Shown: in pieces, positions 27,764-36,360 of the stretch | Position numbering within the stretch: the first letter of the stretch is position 1 | How the letters are laid out: the number at the start of each line of letters is the position of its first letter | Source: Bacillota bacterium | GTDB taxonomy: Bacteria; Bacillota; Clostridia; Lachnospirales; Lachnospiraceae | Length of the DNA: 62,665 nucleotides | NCBI GenBank assembly: GCA_023410575.1 | Contig: JAEYPP010000060.1 | Span: 1 to 62,665, forward strand | Direction of reading: 5' to 3' | Made by a program: the position numbers and the translations under genes | The notes under the pieces: generated by a model | Database searches by the model: none | What the model was told of the DNA's origin: nothing | Seen by the model: only the letters and a program-made list of their open reading frames with translations

Positions 27764-28041
27764 ATGCCATCTCTCTACTTTCTTATAGTTTTTTCACAAA
27801 ATGCCTTTACATTAGTTACTTTGTGAAATGAGTTTAAAAGTAATAATAGATGATACCTTCGTATGTTATAAAACTAAAATCTCAAAGTTACTGGCCACTT
27901 TAACTTTATCACTCTTTAGTGATATGTATATCATAGCAAATCCTGCGTTGGGTGATTACACATATACCGAATACCTATTTTCCTTAATCCGAAATATAAT
28001 GAAAAAATTTTCTTTATATTCGTTCATACTTCTATTATGAA

Positions 28042-28842
28042 CTATAATTCAAACGTTTCCAGATCATCTGGCACATAGAGATTTCCATGATAAAATTCTT
28101 TTCCTTCTTTTGTATATAATTCCTTTCGATTTAGCAGATTCTTCTCCTCTGTATGATATAAGATTAGATTTGGTACACACAATTTCTCTGCGATCTCACA
28201 TGCTTCCTTTACCGTGCTATGATGCTTATCATATGGTTTAAATATATCTCGCTCTTTATATAAACAGAATGCTTCATGCATTAACCAATCGCTTTGATTG
28301 ACATACTCATATTCACAAGGATTATATGGTTCGTCCCCACAGCATGACAACTTCACACCATCCTTAAATATCATTGTAAATCCATACTGTTTTGCCTTTT
28401 TAGATTCGATATCAAAAAAGGTAACTGGACAGCCCAGAATTTCTTTCTGCTCTCCGTTTTCCACGGGAATCAATAAAATATTCTCACCGATATGCTTTGT
28501 CACTTTTTTCTGAATCGTCAACTCTGCAATTGTTGTAATTGTGCTGACCAATCCACTATGACAATAAATACGAAGCTTTCCATCATATTTCCCCTGATTC
28601 ATCTGTTGCCCAATCATCCGAATCAACCAAATCAGCCCAAGTAAATGATCCACATGTTCATGAGTCAAAAATATATCATGAATCTCAGTCAAGTCAATTC
28701 CGGCATCTTTCAATACCTTCAATATCCGATTTCCTCCTCCTGAATCAACTAAAAAACATTGATTTCCCTCTGTCAATGCAAAGCATGTGTTAAAGCATTC
28801 TGTTGCTGTTGCGTTTCCAGTTCCTAAAATTGTCAGTTTCAT
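28042..28842 (-). CDS. MBL-fold hydrolase, RNase Z/ElaC-like
   Basis: 266 residues. Starts MKLTILGTGNATATECFNTC, metal motif THEHVDHLLG, then a Asp/His pair (CCGDEP, DKHHST) as in the RNase Z group. AAAGGTGA precedes the ATG at 28840-28842. The frame runs open upstream to 29061, but that part is the structured repeat, not protein. RNase Z trims tRNA 3' ends; many relatives hydrolyse other phosphodiesters, so the substrate stays open. Confidence 0.9.
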   Translation of the reverse strand: MKLTILGTGNATATECFNTCFALTEGNQCFLVDSGGGNRILKVLKDAGIDLTEIHDIFLTHEHVDHLLGLIWLIRMIGQQMNQGKYDGKLRIYCHSGLVSTITTIAELTIQKKVTKHIGENILLIPVENGEQKEILGCPVTFFDIESKKAKQYGFTMIFKDGVKLSCCGDEPYNPCEYEYVNQSDWLMHEAFCLYKERDIFKPYDKHHSTVKEACEIAEKLCVPNLILYHTEEKNLLNRKELYTKEGKEFYHGNLYVPDDLETFEL

Positions 28843-28892
28843 AAGGTATTTCACCTTTCTTTTAAAGTTTGGGACTTTAACCCGTAAGAAAC

Positions 28893-28910
28893 GTGCGTCG
28901 CTAGGCGCAC
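28893..28910 (-). terminator. Short GC-rich hairpin, possible terminator
   Basis: GTGCG (28893-28897) and CGCAC (28906-28910) close an 8-nt loop; GTTTCTT follows on the minus strand. It comes just after the nested element on the DeoR-side transcript. Confidence 0.4.
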
Positions 28911-28922
28911 TAATTACAACAG

Positions 28923-29095
28923 GGGGCTGTCGCACTAGCTGAATATTGTATAAAAGAATGAAGGGCGATGGTACTTTTCGGAGTGCCTTACAAGTCCCCA
29001 CACGCACTTTGTGGGGCTTGTTTCCATCTCGCGCCGAAGAAAATATACCATCGCCCTTCATTCTTTATTTATACTGCCCTTAGTGCGACAGCCCC
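28923..29095 (-). ncRNA. Structured RNA element, copy C, nested in an outer hairpin
   Basis: Inner arms AAGAATGAAGGGCGATGGTA (28954-28973) and TACCATCGCCCTTCATTCTT (29046-29065) form a perfect 20-bp stem. The head has the shared core: on the minus strand TTCTTCGGCGCG, the inner hairpin ACAAGCCCCAC/GTGGGGACTTGT, and GCACTCCGAAAA. Outside, GGGGCTGTCGCACTA (28923-28937) pairs perfectly with TAGTGCGACAGCCCC (29081-29095). The outer arms match the loop side of the terminator at 7202-7249, as if element C sat in the loop of such a terminator. It follows the DeoR gene and fills most of the 400-base gap before the MBL gene. Confidence 0.8.
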
Positions 29096-29247
29096 TTGTT
29101 GTTTTACAATTCATATACTATTCCAAATTGATTTATGTTATGAAAAAGAAATTGGACCACCACGAAGCTTTCCAGCTGTACAGACTCGCTTAATTGCTAC
29201 CATGTAAGCAACCATACTCGGATCAACTTTAATACCACCATGATTTC

Positions 29248-30015
29248 TTAACAACCAGGATATTTTAATTTAATGTTCTTTTCTTTAAATATTCTCTTCC
29301 AATCTTCTTCCGGCTCCTGATCTGTAATTACCATATCTAACTGGTCCAAATCAAGCACCTTAACAAAAGCTACCTTATTAAATTTCGTGTGATCTACTAA
29401 TAAAATTACCTTCTGACCTCGACTGATCAATACCTTTTTTAACTCTGCCTCCTCATCATTCGAGTCAAACACGCCTCCATCAATTTCCAAGGCTTTGCAG
29501 CTAATCAAAACAACTTCGACATAGTAATCATTCAAGACTCTGCGAACAAAATTACCTTGCATGGAAAATGTCTTACGATTAACAATTCCACCCGTAGAAA
29601 TAATATTGATAGACGCCTGATCAAGCTCCCGGATGATTTTTACAGAATTAGTCAGTACCGTAACATCGGAACGATCCTGTAATAATGCAATAGCTTCCAT
29701 AACCGTAGAACTAGCATCTGCTCCGATTGTAATTTTAGTAGAAATCTCCTCCGCTACCAGTTGACCAATAATAACTTTTTCATCCCGATTTGTCTGAGCT
29801 CGTCTCAAATAGTCAATATTTTCGGTAACCTTTTCCATGTTTAACACTGCACCACCAAAAGTCCGAGTAATCAATCCTTCATTTTCAAGCTTATCCAAAT
29901 CCCTACGAATCGTCTCTTCTGTAACAGCATACTCAATGCTGAGTTCCGCAACACTGACCTTTTTTTCTTGTTTTATAGTATGTCGAATCTGCGCAAGACG
30001 GTCTTTTTGTGTCAT
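29248..30015 (-). CDS. DeoR-family transcriptional regulator
   Basis: 255 residues. N-terminal winged helix with the DeoR signature (KKVSVAELSIEYAVTEETIRRDLDKLE), C-terminal DeoRC sensor domain (GADASSTVMEAI, LTNSVKI, STGGIVNR, LLVDHTKF). DeoRC domains bind phosphorylated sugars or acids. It lies 132 nt after livF on the same strand and so may share or follow that transcript; a phospho-sugar or phosphoglycerate from the 36-48 kb island would be a fitting effector (inference). Confidence 0.94.
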   Translation of the reverse strand: MTQKDRLAQIRHTIKQEKKVSVAELSIEYAVTEETIRRDLDKLENEGLITRTFGGAVLNMEKVTENIDYLRRAQTNRDEKVIIGQLVAEEISTKITIGADASSTVMEAIALLQDRSDVTVLTNSVKIIRELDQASINIISTGGIVNRKTFSMQGNFVRRVLNDYYVEVVLISCKALEIDGGVFDSNDEEAELKKVLISRGQKVILLVDHTKFNKVAFVKVLDLDQLDMVITDQEPEEDWKRIFKEKNIKLKYPGC

Positions 30016-30147
30016 TATACGTGTACCTCCATTACTATCTATAAAATATAGACATATTATACCATATTTTATAAATTTTTGCTTTCTTTTTCACACCGGC
30101 CTAAAGAATCACTATTCCACTGTTTATTCTTGCATCGCTTCCCTTGT

Positions 30148-30867
30148 TTAGCCACCCAAATATGCCTTTTTCACATCATCGTTAGCCAAAAGTTCTGCAC
30201 CTGTACCTTCCATTACTGTCTCTCCATTTTGCATAACATATGCATAGTCACAGAACTTGAGCGTCTCTGTAGCGTTTTGCTCTACAATCAGGATTGTAAT
30301 TCCTAATTTTGAAATCTGCTTTACAAATCCAAAAATTTCTCTTACTAATTTAGGCATCAGTCCAAGTGAAGGTTCATCTAGAATTAATACCTTCGGGTTC
30401 ATCATCATTCCACGGGCAATGGCTACCATCTGCTGCTCACCGCCAGATAATGTACGAGCCGTCTGTTTTGAACGTTCCTTTACTCGAGGGAACAAATCAT
30501 ATACTTTTTCCAGGTTCTGTTGAAGAACTTTAGAATCCTTGATCAAATATGCTCCCATCAACAGATTATCCTGTACTGATAAATCACCAAATAAGTGTCT
30601 TCCTTCTGGTACCATTGAGATTCCCATAGAAGCCAGTTGATACGTTGGTGTTCCAACAATCGACTCTCCTTTATATAAAATTTCTCCAGCCATTGGCTTT
30701 AATTCACCAGTCAATGCACGAAGTGTACTTGTCTTTCCTGCACCATTGGATCCCAAAAGTGCCATTATTTCACCTTCACCAACGTTAAAGGAAACATTAT
30801 GGATAACCGGAACATATCCATATCCTGCTTTTAGGTTTTTTACTTCGATCAGTTTACTCATTGTCAT
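30148..30867 (-). CDS. livF: Branched-chain amino-acid-type ABC transporter ATPase LivF
   Basis: 239 residues. Walker A LLGSNGAGKTSTLRALTGE, signature LSGGEQQMVAIARGM, Walker B LILDEPSLGL. AGGAGG lies 5 nt before the ATG at 30865-30867, which overlaps the end of livG. Last gene of the Liv cluster. Confidence 0.94.
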   Translation of the reverse strand: MTMSKLIEVKNLKAGYGYVPVIHNVSFNVGEGEIMALLGSNGAGKTSTLRALTGELKPMAGEILYKGESIVGTPTYQLASMGISMVPEGRHLFGDLSVQDNLLMGAYLIKDSKVLQQNLEKVYDLFPRVKERSKQTARTLSGGEQQMVAIARGMMMNPKVLILDEPSLGLMPKLVREIFGFVKQISKLGITILIVEQNATETLKFCDYAYVMQNGETVMEGTGAELLANDDVKKAYLGG

Positions 30868-31585
30868 CAGCACCTCCTCCAAGATAAGCACTAATTACTG
30901 CAGGATTAGAAGTAACCTCTTCTGGATTACCAACCATCAACAACTTACCCGAAACAAGTACAACGACACGATTCGATACGCTCATTACAACATCCATATT
31001 ATGTTCGATGGTCAAAATTGCAATTCCTTTCGCATTTATTTTGCGAATTAGCTCAATAGCTTCCTTACGCTCAGTCTCTGTAAGTCCTGCCATCGTCTCG
31101 TCCAGTAGTAATAATCTTGGACTCGTTGCCATAGCTCGCGCAATCTCAAGACGCTTTTTTTGAGCTACATTTAACTTTCCAGCTATCATATCCTTCATAT
31201 GATTCAAGGAACATAACTCCAGGATTTCGTTAACTTTTTCTCCCGCTACATTCATTTTAGATGTATGGTTGAGGGCTCCAACTAAAATATTATCCCATAC
31301 AGTCATTTCATTTAACGACTGGGGAATCTGAAATGTTCTTCCGATACCAAGTTTACAGATTTCATGTGCTTTCCTATCAGTAATATCTGTACCTTCAAAA
31401 ATGATAGAACCACTGGTCAGATTGTGAGCTCCACTGATTGAATTAAACAACGTGGTTTTTCCGGCACCATTTGGTCCTACAACACCTACGATTTCTGCCT
31501 CATTCACATCAAAGGTAATACCCTCGTTTGCCTTCAATCCGCCGAACTGTTTTGTAGCATTTGTTATTTCCAGTATTTTTTTCAT
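30854..31585 (-). CDS. livG: Branched-chain amino-acid-type ABC transporter ATPase LivG
   Basis: 243 residues. Walker A VGPNGAGKTTLFN, a degraded signature region (GKLNVAQKKRLEIARAMA, where LSYGQQRRLEIARAL is usual), Walker B LLLLDETMAGL. The LSGGQ-type motif is thus replaced by LNVAQ, and DEP reads DET. Both are seen in some Liv relatives, but they deserve note. GGAAGGAG precedes the start. Confidence 0.93.
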   Translation of the reverse strand: MKKILEITNATKQFGGLKANEGITFDVNEAEIVGVVGPNGAGKTTLFNSISGAHNLTSGSIIFEGTDITDRKAHEICKLGIGRTFQIPQSLNEMTVWDNILVGALNHTSKMNVAGEKVNEILELCSLNHMKDMIAGKLNVAQKKRLEIARAMATSPRLLLLDETMAGLTETERKEAIELIRKINAKGIAILTIEHNMDVVMSVSNRVVVLVSGKLLMVGNPEEVTSNPAVISAYLGGGADDNE

Positions 31586-31602
31586 TACCGTTACTCCTTC
31601 CT

Positions 31603-32601
31603 CTAGTTGCTAGCTTTTTTATGTTTTCTGTTTACAACTTCCTTTACTTTGTTTGGAAGTGTCATCAGACCACCAGGAAGGAATAATACAATGATGATGA
31701 CAAGGCCACCATAAAGTACCATGTCCAGACCACCAAACTTTCCTAGGAAGGAACGGGTATACTCAGATAAACACTCAATAATAATTGCGCCAAGAATAGG
31801 TCCAGTTACTGTTCCAATACCACCCATTACAGCTACAAGAACGATCATCATTGATACATTCAATGTCATCATACTTGCAGGATCAAAATAAAGAATATAC
31901 TGTGCATAAAGACTACCGCCCAAGCTAACAATTGCTGCGCTAAGCATATAAGCATAAATCTTATATTTAGAAACATCAATTCCAACACTGGCTGCGGCTT
32001 CTTCGTTTCCACGAATAGTACGTAAATAGAAGAAAAATCTACTTTTACTCAGTTTTTTGATTACAAGAAGAACAATCAGCATAATAACAAAATAAATGTA
32101 GAAATAAACTTTGGAATCCTTAAATTGTAAAAATAAAATGGAATTCAGCTTCTTATCGAACATCGCTACACCTTTTGCTCCGTTTGTAAATTTAACGTTT
32201 ATACAGATATAGCGCATACATTCTGCAAGTGCCATTGTGCAAATTGCAAATGCATGTCCTTTCAGTCGTAATACAGGTTTACCAATTAAGAATGCAAGGC
32301 CTGCAGAAAATAACATCCCAAGAGGAATTGTAATATATGGAGACCATCCAAAATACTGAAGTGTCAGACCAACGGAATAGGCTCCCAGTCCGAAGAACAT
32401 AGCATGTCCATTTGATACAAGACCACAAAATCCACCAACTACATTCCATCCCATACCTAAGATTGACCAGATCAGAATCAGAACAAGCAGATTTTGGGTA
32501 AACATACTTTTTGTTAGCTGTGGCAGTACCAAAGCCACTATAAGAAGCACAGCCGTCATAATCTTCTGGCTTTTAGTCATATCACTAAAAATAGCTCTCA
32601 T
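31603..32601 (-). CDS. livM: Branched-chain amino-acid-type ABC permease LivM
   Basis: 332 residues, about nine helices. The motif GGFCGLVSNGHAMFFGLGAYS and GGIGTVTGPILGA are typical of LivM. Starts 3 nt after livH. It forms the pore with LivH. Confidence 0.94.
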   Translation of the reverse strand: MRAIFSDMTKSQKIMTAVLLIVALVLPQLTKSMFTQNLLVLILIWSILGMGWNVVGGFCGLVSNGHAMFFGLGAYSVGLTLQYFGWSPYITIPLGMLFSAGLAFLIGKPVLRLKGHAFAICTMALAECMRYICINVKFTNGAKGVAMFDKKLNSILFLQFKDSKVYFYIYFVIMLIVLLVIKKLSKSRFFFYLRTIRGNEEAAASVGIDVSKYKIYAYMLSAAIVSLGGSLYAQYILYFDPASMMTLNVSMMIVLVAVMGGIGTVTGPILGAIIIECLSEYTRSFLGKFGGLDMVLYGGLVIIIVLFLPGGLMTLPNKVKEVVNRKHKKASN

Positions 32602-32604
32602 AAA

Positions 32605-33465
32605 TTATTTACCTCCAAACAATCCCTTAGGTTTAAACTGCAAAATCAACATAAAGATTACGCAGACACCCAAGTATTTAAAGGCTGTATTGAAATATAC
32701 ACCTGTTAAAGAGTCAACCATACCCATGATTAATCCACCAATGATAGCACCTTTTACACTACCAAATCCTCCCATTACGACTGCAATGAACCCAAACAGC
32801 TGGAAGTTACTACCAACACTTGGATAACAGTAATAATAATAGGAAAGTGCACATCCTGCAGCGCTAGCAATCGCTGCTGATAATCCAAATGCCAGGGAAT
32901 AAGATCTCTCGGTGTTAATTCCTACCAGTTCAGCAGCCTGCTTATCCATAGACGTTGCACGAATTGCCTTACCCTGTCTTGTCGTGTTCAGGAACCAAAG
33001 CATAAAGCAGAAGACACCCACTGCAATAAGCAAAGGAATAATTCGGTTTTTAGAGATAACTAATCCTGCAACATTTAAGGATCCTTCCATTCCAGTGTTC
33101 TTAATGGTCTTAAATGTACCACCAAATATCATCAGCATACCATTTACCAACACAAGGCTTAATGCGAAGGTGATCAAGCGCTGGGATAATACTGGCCCCT
33201 TCAATGCTTTATATATAATTGTTTTATAAATTCCCAATCCGAGAAAAAACAGAATAATCATACAAATTGGAAGCGCTGCAAGAGGTGGCAGTCCAGTATA
33301 TGATGTGAAAAAATATGAAACAAACATAGCAATCATTAGAAATTCACCTTGTGAGAAACTCAGAATTCCCATTACGCCCCACACAAGGGCAATACCCATG
33401 GCAACCAGTGCATAAATGGTACCATTGATTAAACCCTCATATAGTGCTTGAGCCAATGTAGACAT
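32605..33465 (-). CDS. livH: Branched-chain amino-acid-type ABC permease LivH
   Basis: 286 residues, about eight helices. YALVAMGIALVWGVMGILSF at the N-terminus and MGGFGSVKGAIIGG near the C-terminus are the LivH pattern. CAGGAGG precedes the ATG. A stem-loop separates it from the binding-protein gene. Confidence 0.94.
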   Translation of the reverse strand: MSTLAQALYEGLINGTIYALVAMGIALVWGVMGILSFSQGEFLMIAMFVSYFFTSYTGLPPLAALPICMIILFFLGLGIYKTIIYKALKGPVLSQRLITFALSLVLVNGMLMIFGGTFKTIKNTGMEGSLNVAGLVISKNRIIPLLIAVGVFCFMLWFLNTTRQGKAIRATSMDKQAAELVGINTERSYSLAFGLSAAIASAAGCALSYYYYCYPSVGSNFQLFGFIAVVMGGFGSVKGAIIGGLIMGMVDSLTGVYFNTAFKYLGVCVIFMLILQFKPKGLFGGK

Positions 33466-33506
33466 ATATGAATCCTCCTGTTAAGTTTTATGCTATTACT
33501 ATAAAC

Positions 33507-33538
33507 GTGGTCGCTGCATCTTTTGCTGCAGCGACCAC
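33507..33538 (-). terminator. Intercistronic stem-loop between binding-protein gene and livH
   Basis: GTGGTCGCTGCA (33507-33518) and TGCAGCGACCAC (33527-33538) form a GC-rich 12-bp stem with no T tract. Such stem-loops after a binding-protein gene usually protect the upstream mRNA 3' end, so more binding protein than permease is made. Confidence 0.75.
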
Positions 33539-33571
33539 ACAATCAATACTAATACGTTGAAAGGCTGATTA

Positions 33572-34933
33572 TTATCTTTCTGACCAACTTGGTGCGTCGA
33601 AGATTGCTTTTGTCTTTGCAACACCTTCTGGATATACTGTTACATAGGAACCATTTTGAACCTGCATAACTACACCAGTTGCATCTACATTCTGGTTGAA
33701 TTCATTCATTGTAATGCTTTCCCATGGCATAAAGATCTTTGAATAATCAACATTTGGAGCTTTTAATGCTTCTGCTATTTTCTTTGGATCGGTGCTTCCT
33801 GCCTGATTGATACATGCTGCAATCATCAGAATGTCAGCGCAGTCCTTAGACATTCCTTCGTTAAATTCGATTCCGTTCGAATATGTAGGATATAACTTCT
33901 GCAAAGATTGAATACAATCTTTTTCAAGGTCAGGTGCCCATCCACCGGTACTATAAATGTATTCCGTATCATTACCTAAAGCCGTAAAGAAGTCGCTTGT
34001 TGCAAATCCACCTCTCTGCCCAATCATCATCTTAGGGAACCAATCTTGATCTTTCATTGTTTTAACCAAGAGAATAACATCTGTTGCATATCCAGCTACC
34101 ATTAAGACGTCCGGGTTGCTCTTTTTTAATTTAATAACCTCAGAAGAAAGAGAGGTTGAGTTTGCAGCATACGTCATGTTTTCTACTACGTCATAGCCGT
34201 ACTCTTTTGCTTTATTAACTTCTACAGTTACGATATTAGCTCCGAACTCACTATCTTCTGATAAAAAAGCTACTGTCTTAATATCTGTACCTGCTTTTTT
34301 TGCCTGGTCCATCAATTTAAAAGAATCATCAATATAGGTAGCATCTGTCAGATTATAACGGAATAACCAGTCATAGTCCTCACTGCCATCTGTCAATGTA
34401 ACCGCTGAACCTGCTGTAACCAATGGAATCTCATATTGCTCTGTAATAACTGATATCGCCTTTGACATACCACTTGTCAACTGTCCAGTGAGTGCTACAC
34501 ATCCTTCCTCGGATATCAAACGTTTTGCTTCTGAAGTAGCAACTGTTGTATCACCTTTTGTATCTGCTTTTACCAATTCAATTTTTGCTCCATTCAGATT
34601 TGGAAGACCAGCATCTGCTGCAAGAAGCATGTTTACATCTGCATGTTCTTCATTGATCAGATCTACAATCATCTCTGCTGCCCATGTAACCTGCTGTCCA
34701 TTCTCAGCTGATGTTCCTGTTAATGGAGCTAGCCAGCCAATCTTGATTGTTTCCACTGATTCTGTTTTTGAGGAATCATCTGTTTTTGAGGAATCATCTG
34801 TTTTCTCTGTTGTTGTTTGTTGTGATGCTGTGTCTTTTGATGCATCTGATGATGAAGTTGACTTTCCGCATGCAGTCAATGAAAATACCATACATGCAAT
34901 TAATACTGTGCTTGTTAATTTTTTAAATCCCAT
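33572..34933 (-). CDS. Substrate-binding lipoprotein of the Liv-type transporter
   Basis: 453 residues, longer than typical LivK/J (about 370-390). Signal peptide with lipobox SLTAC (Cys ~22); a low-complexity Ser/Thr/Asp linker with two KTDDSS repeats (to ~60); then a periplasmic-binding fold type I: KIGWLAPLTGTSAENGQQVTWAAEM and EYEIPLVTAGSAVTLTD. Liv-type transporters take amino acids but also urea, amides and aromatic or sugar acids. Being next to the catabolic island, an acid substrate is plausible. AAGGAGG precedes the ATG. Confidence 0.93.
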   Translation of the reverse strand: MGFKKLTSTVLIACMVFSLTACGKSTSSSDASKDTASQQTTTEKTDDSSKTDDSSKTESVETIKIGWLAPLTGTSAENGQQVTWAAEMIVDLINEEHADVNMLLAADAGLPNLNGAKIELVKADTKGDTTVATSEAKRLISEEGCVALTGQLTSGMSKAISVITEQYEIPLVTAGSAVTLTDGSEDYDWLFRYNLTDATYIDDSFKLMDQAKKAGTDIKTVAFLSEDSEFGANIVTVEVNKAKEYGYDVVENMTYAANSTSLSSEVIKLKKSNPDVLMVAGYATDVILLVKTMKDQDWFPKMMIGQRGGFATSDFFTALGNDTEYIYSTGGWAPDLEKDCIQSLQKLYPTYSNGIEFNEGMSKDCADILMIAACINQAGSTDPKKIAEALKAPNVDYSKIFMPWESITMNEFNQNVDATGVVMQVQNGSYVTVYPEGVAKTKAIFDAPSWSER

Positions 34934-35415
34934 TTTCTCCTCCTTAGCTTCTCATGCTTTGATAAAAGTAATTTAATAAAACTATGTACTTATTTGGTAT
35001 ATTGATATCATAACACAACAAAAGTTTATTTTCAACATTTTTTTATTTGTTTTCCTATATTTTTTAGTTATATTTTTAGCTTTTCAATAATATTTATTTA
35101 TTTTATTATCATAATCAACAAAATTGGTACAAGTATTTCTAATTAATTCATCATTTGTTAATACATAACCCTTAAAATGTCAAGAAATGTCGATTTTCTT
35201 CTTTATAAACATACATTTCTGCTTTTTATACTTAATTCTGTTGTTTTTACTTACGATTAATCCAAAAGTCCTTTGTTGTTCTAGTTTAATCCCATGCTTT
35301 CATCTCAGAGTTTATATTACTACCCTTTTTCTTAAATTTATAGTATAATAGAGAAAACACGGATATAAGTATCGCTTTTAAATAGTACAAGTACTAAACT
35401 AAGGAGGATTTAGGC
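34934..35415. other. Divergent intergenic region, liv / LysR
   Basis: 482 very AT-rich bases. The liv promoter lies at 35007-35035. Near the LysR gene a TATAAT (35344-35349) may be its -10, without a good -35. About 300 bases between hold no gene or clear hairpin; room for upstream activator sites. Confidence 0.6.
35007..35035 (-). promoter_or_regulatory. Promoter of the liv operon
   Basis: TTGAAA (complement of 35030-35035), 17-bp spacer, TATGAT (complement of 35007-35012). Each box has five of six consensus bases; about 75 nt from the start codon. Confidence 0.75.
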
Positions 35416-36357
35416 ATGAATTTTGCAGAAATAGAAACTTTTCTTATGATTGTTCAGACAAAAAGTATTACAAAGACAGCAGAAAACCTATTTCTTTCGC
35501 AGCCTACTGTCAGTCATCGGTTAAAAAGACTGGAAACCGAATTGAATATGAAGCTCGTCATCCGGAATAAGGGATTCAAATCTATCGAATTAACCAGTAG
35601 AGGGGAAGAATTTATAACTATTGCAGAACGCTGGATTTCATTATGGAAAGAAACCGAAATGCTACAGCATGGAAACGAACACCTTTATCTTACCATTGGA
35701 TCAATTGACACCCTTAATTCTACATTGCTTGCCAATTTTTATTCCCATATATGCCATGCTGAGCTTCCTATTCACATTAAGATTCGTACACACCAGTCCT
35801 ATGAAGTATACGAATTATTAGAAAAACATGAATTAGACGTTGGATTTGTTTTCCATAATCTTCATTTTAAAAACATTATTTCTGAACCACTTCTGGAAGA
35901 GGAGCTATATATTGTACAACCCAAAAATACTTCCTTGCGCAAACGACGTATACATACAGATGAACTAGACCCAGCTAGAGAACTATTTTTCAACTGGGAT
36001 ACCAACTATCAGATTTGGCACGACCAATGGATTAGCAGATTAATTCGTCCATTCATTCAGGTAGATACGTTTCAATTAATTCGTCATTTTCTTGAATTAG
36101 GAAATCTATGGATGATTGCTCCTGCCTCTATTATTCGCGAACTGGAAAAGACCAATCATTACTACATTAGCGAAATTGCTAATAATCCTCGCCCTCCAAA
36201 GCGGGTTACTTATAAGATTCGCCACCATATACCCCATGCATCTGCTGCAAGCAAGGCAATCGATATATTTTATCAATCTTTGACAAAATATCTTGAACAG
36301 ACTTCTTGGGGATCTCTGGATATAAATTATGACGAATCTGGCAATATCATCTTATAA
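35416..36357 (+). CDS. LysR-family transcriptional regulator
   Basis: 313 residues. N-terminal winged helix (SITKTAENLFLSQPTVSHRLKRLETEL), C-terminal LysR substrate-binding domain. TAAGGAGG precedes the ATG. Divergent to the liv operon, so it probably controls it, and convergent with the glycerate kinase gene with only three bases between the stop codons. Confidence 0.93.
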   Translation: MNFAEIETFLMIVQTKSITKTAENLFLSQPTVSHRLKRLETELNMKLVIRNKGFKSIELTSRGEEFITIAERWISLWKETEMLQHGNEHLYLTIGSIDTLNSTLLANFYSHICHAELPIHIKIRTHQSYEVYELLEKHELDVGFVFHNLHFKNIISEPLLEEELYIVQPKNTSLRKRRIHTDELDPARELFFNWDTNYQIWHDQWISRLIRPFIQVDTFQLIRHFLELGNLWMIAPASIIRELEKTNHYYISEIANNPRPPKRVTYKIRHHIPHASAASKAIDIFYQSLTKYLEQTSWGSLDINYDESGNIIL

Positions 36358-36360
36358 TAT

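Noticed and set aside
27828..28040. 70-codon plus-strand frame
   Set aside because: Fills the region that must contain the citrate synthase promoter; no ribosome site and no recognisable sequence.
28843..29061. N-terminal extension of the MBL-fold hydrolase
   Set aside because: The extra 73 codons are structured RNA element C and its flank; a good ribosome site lies before the ATG at 28842.
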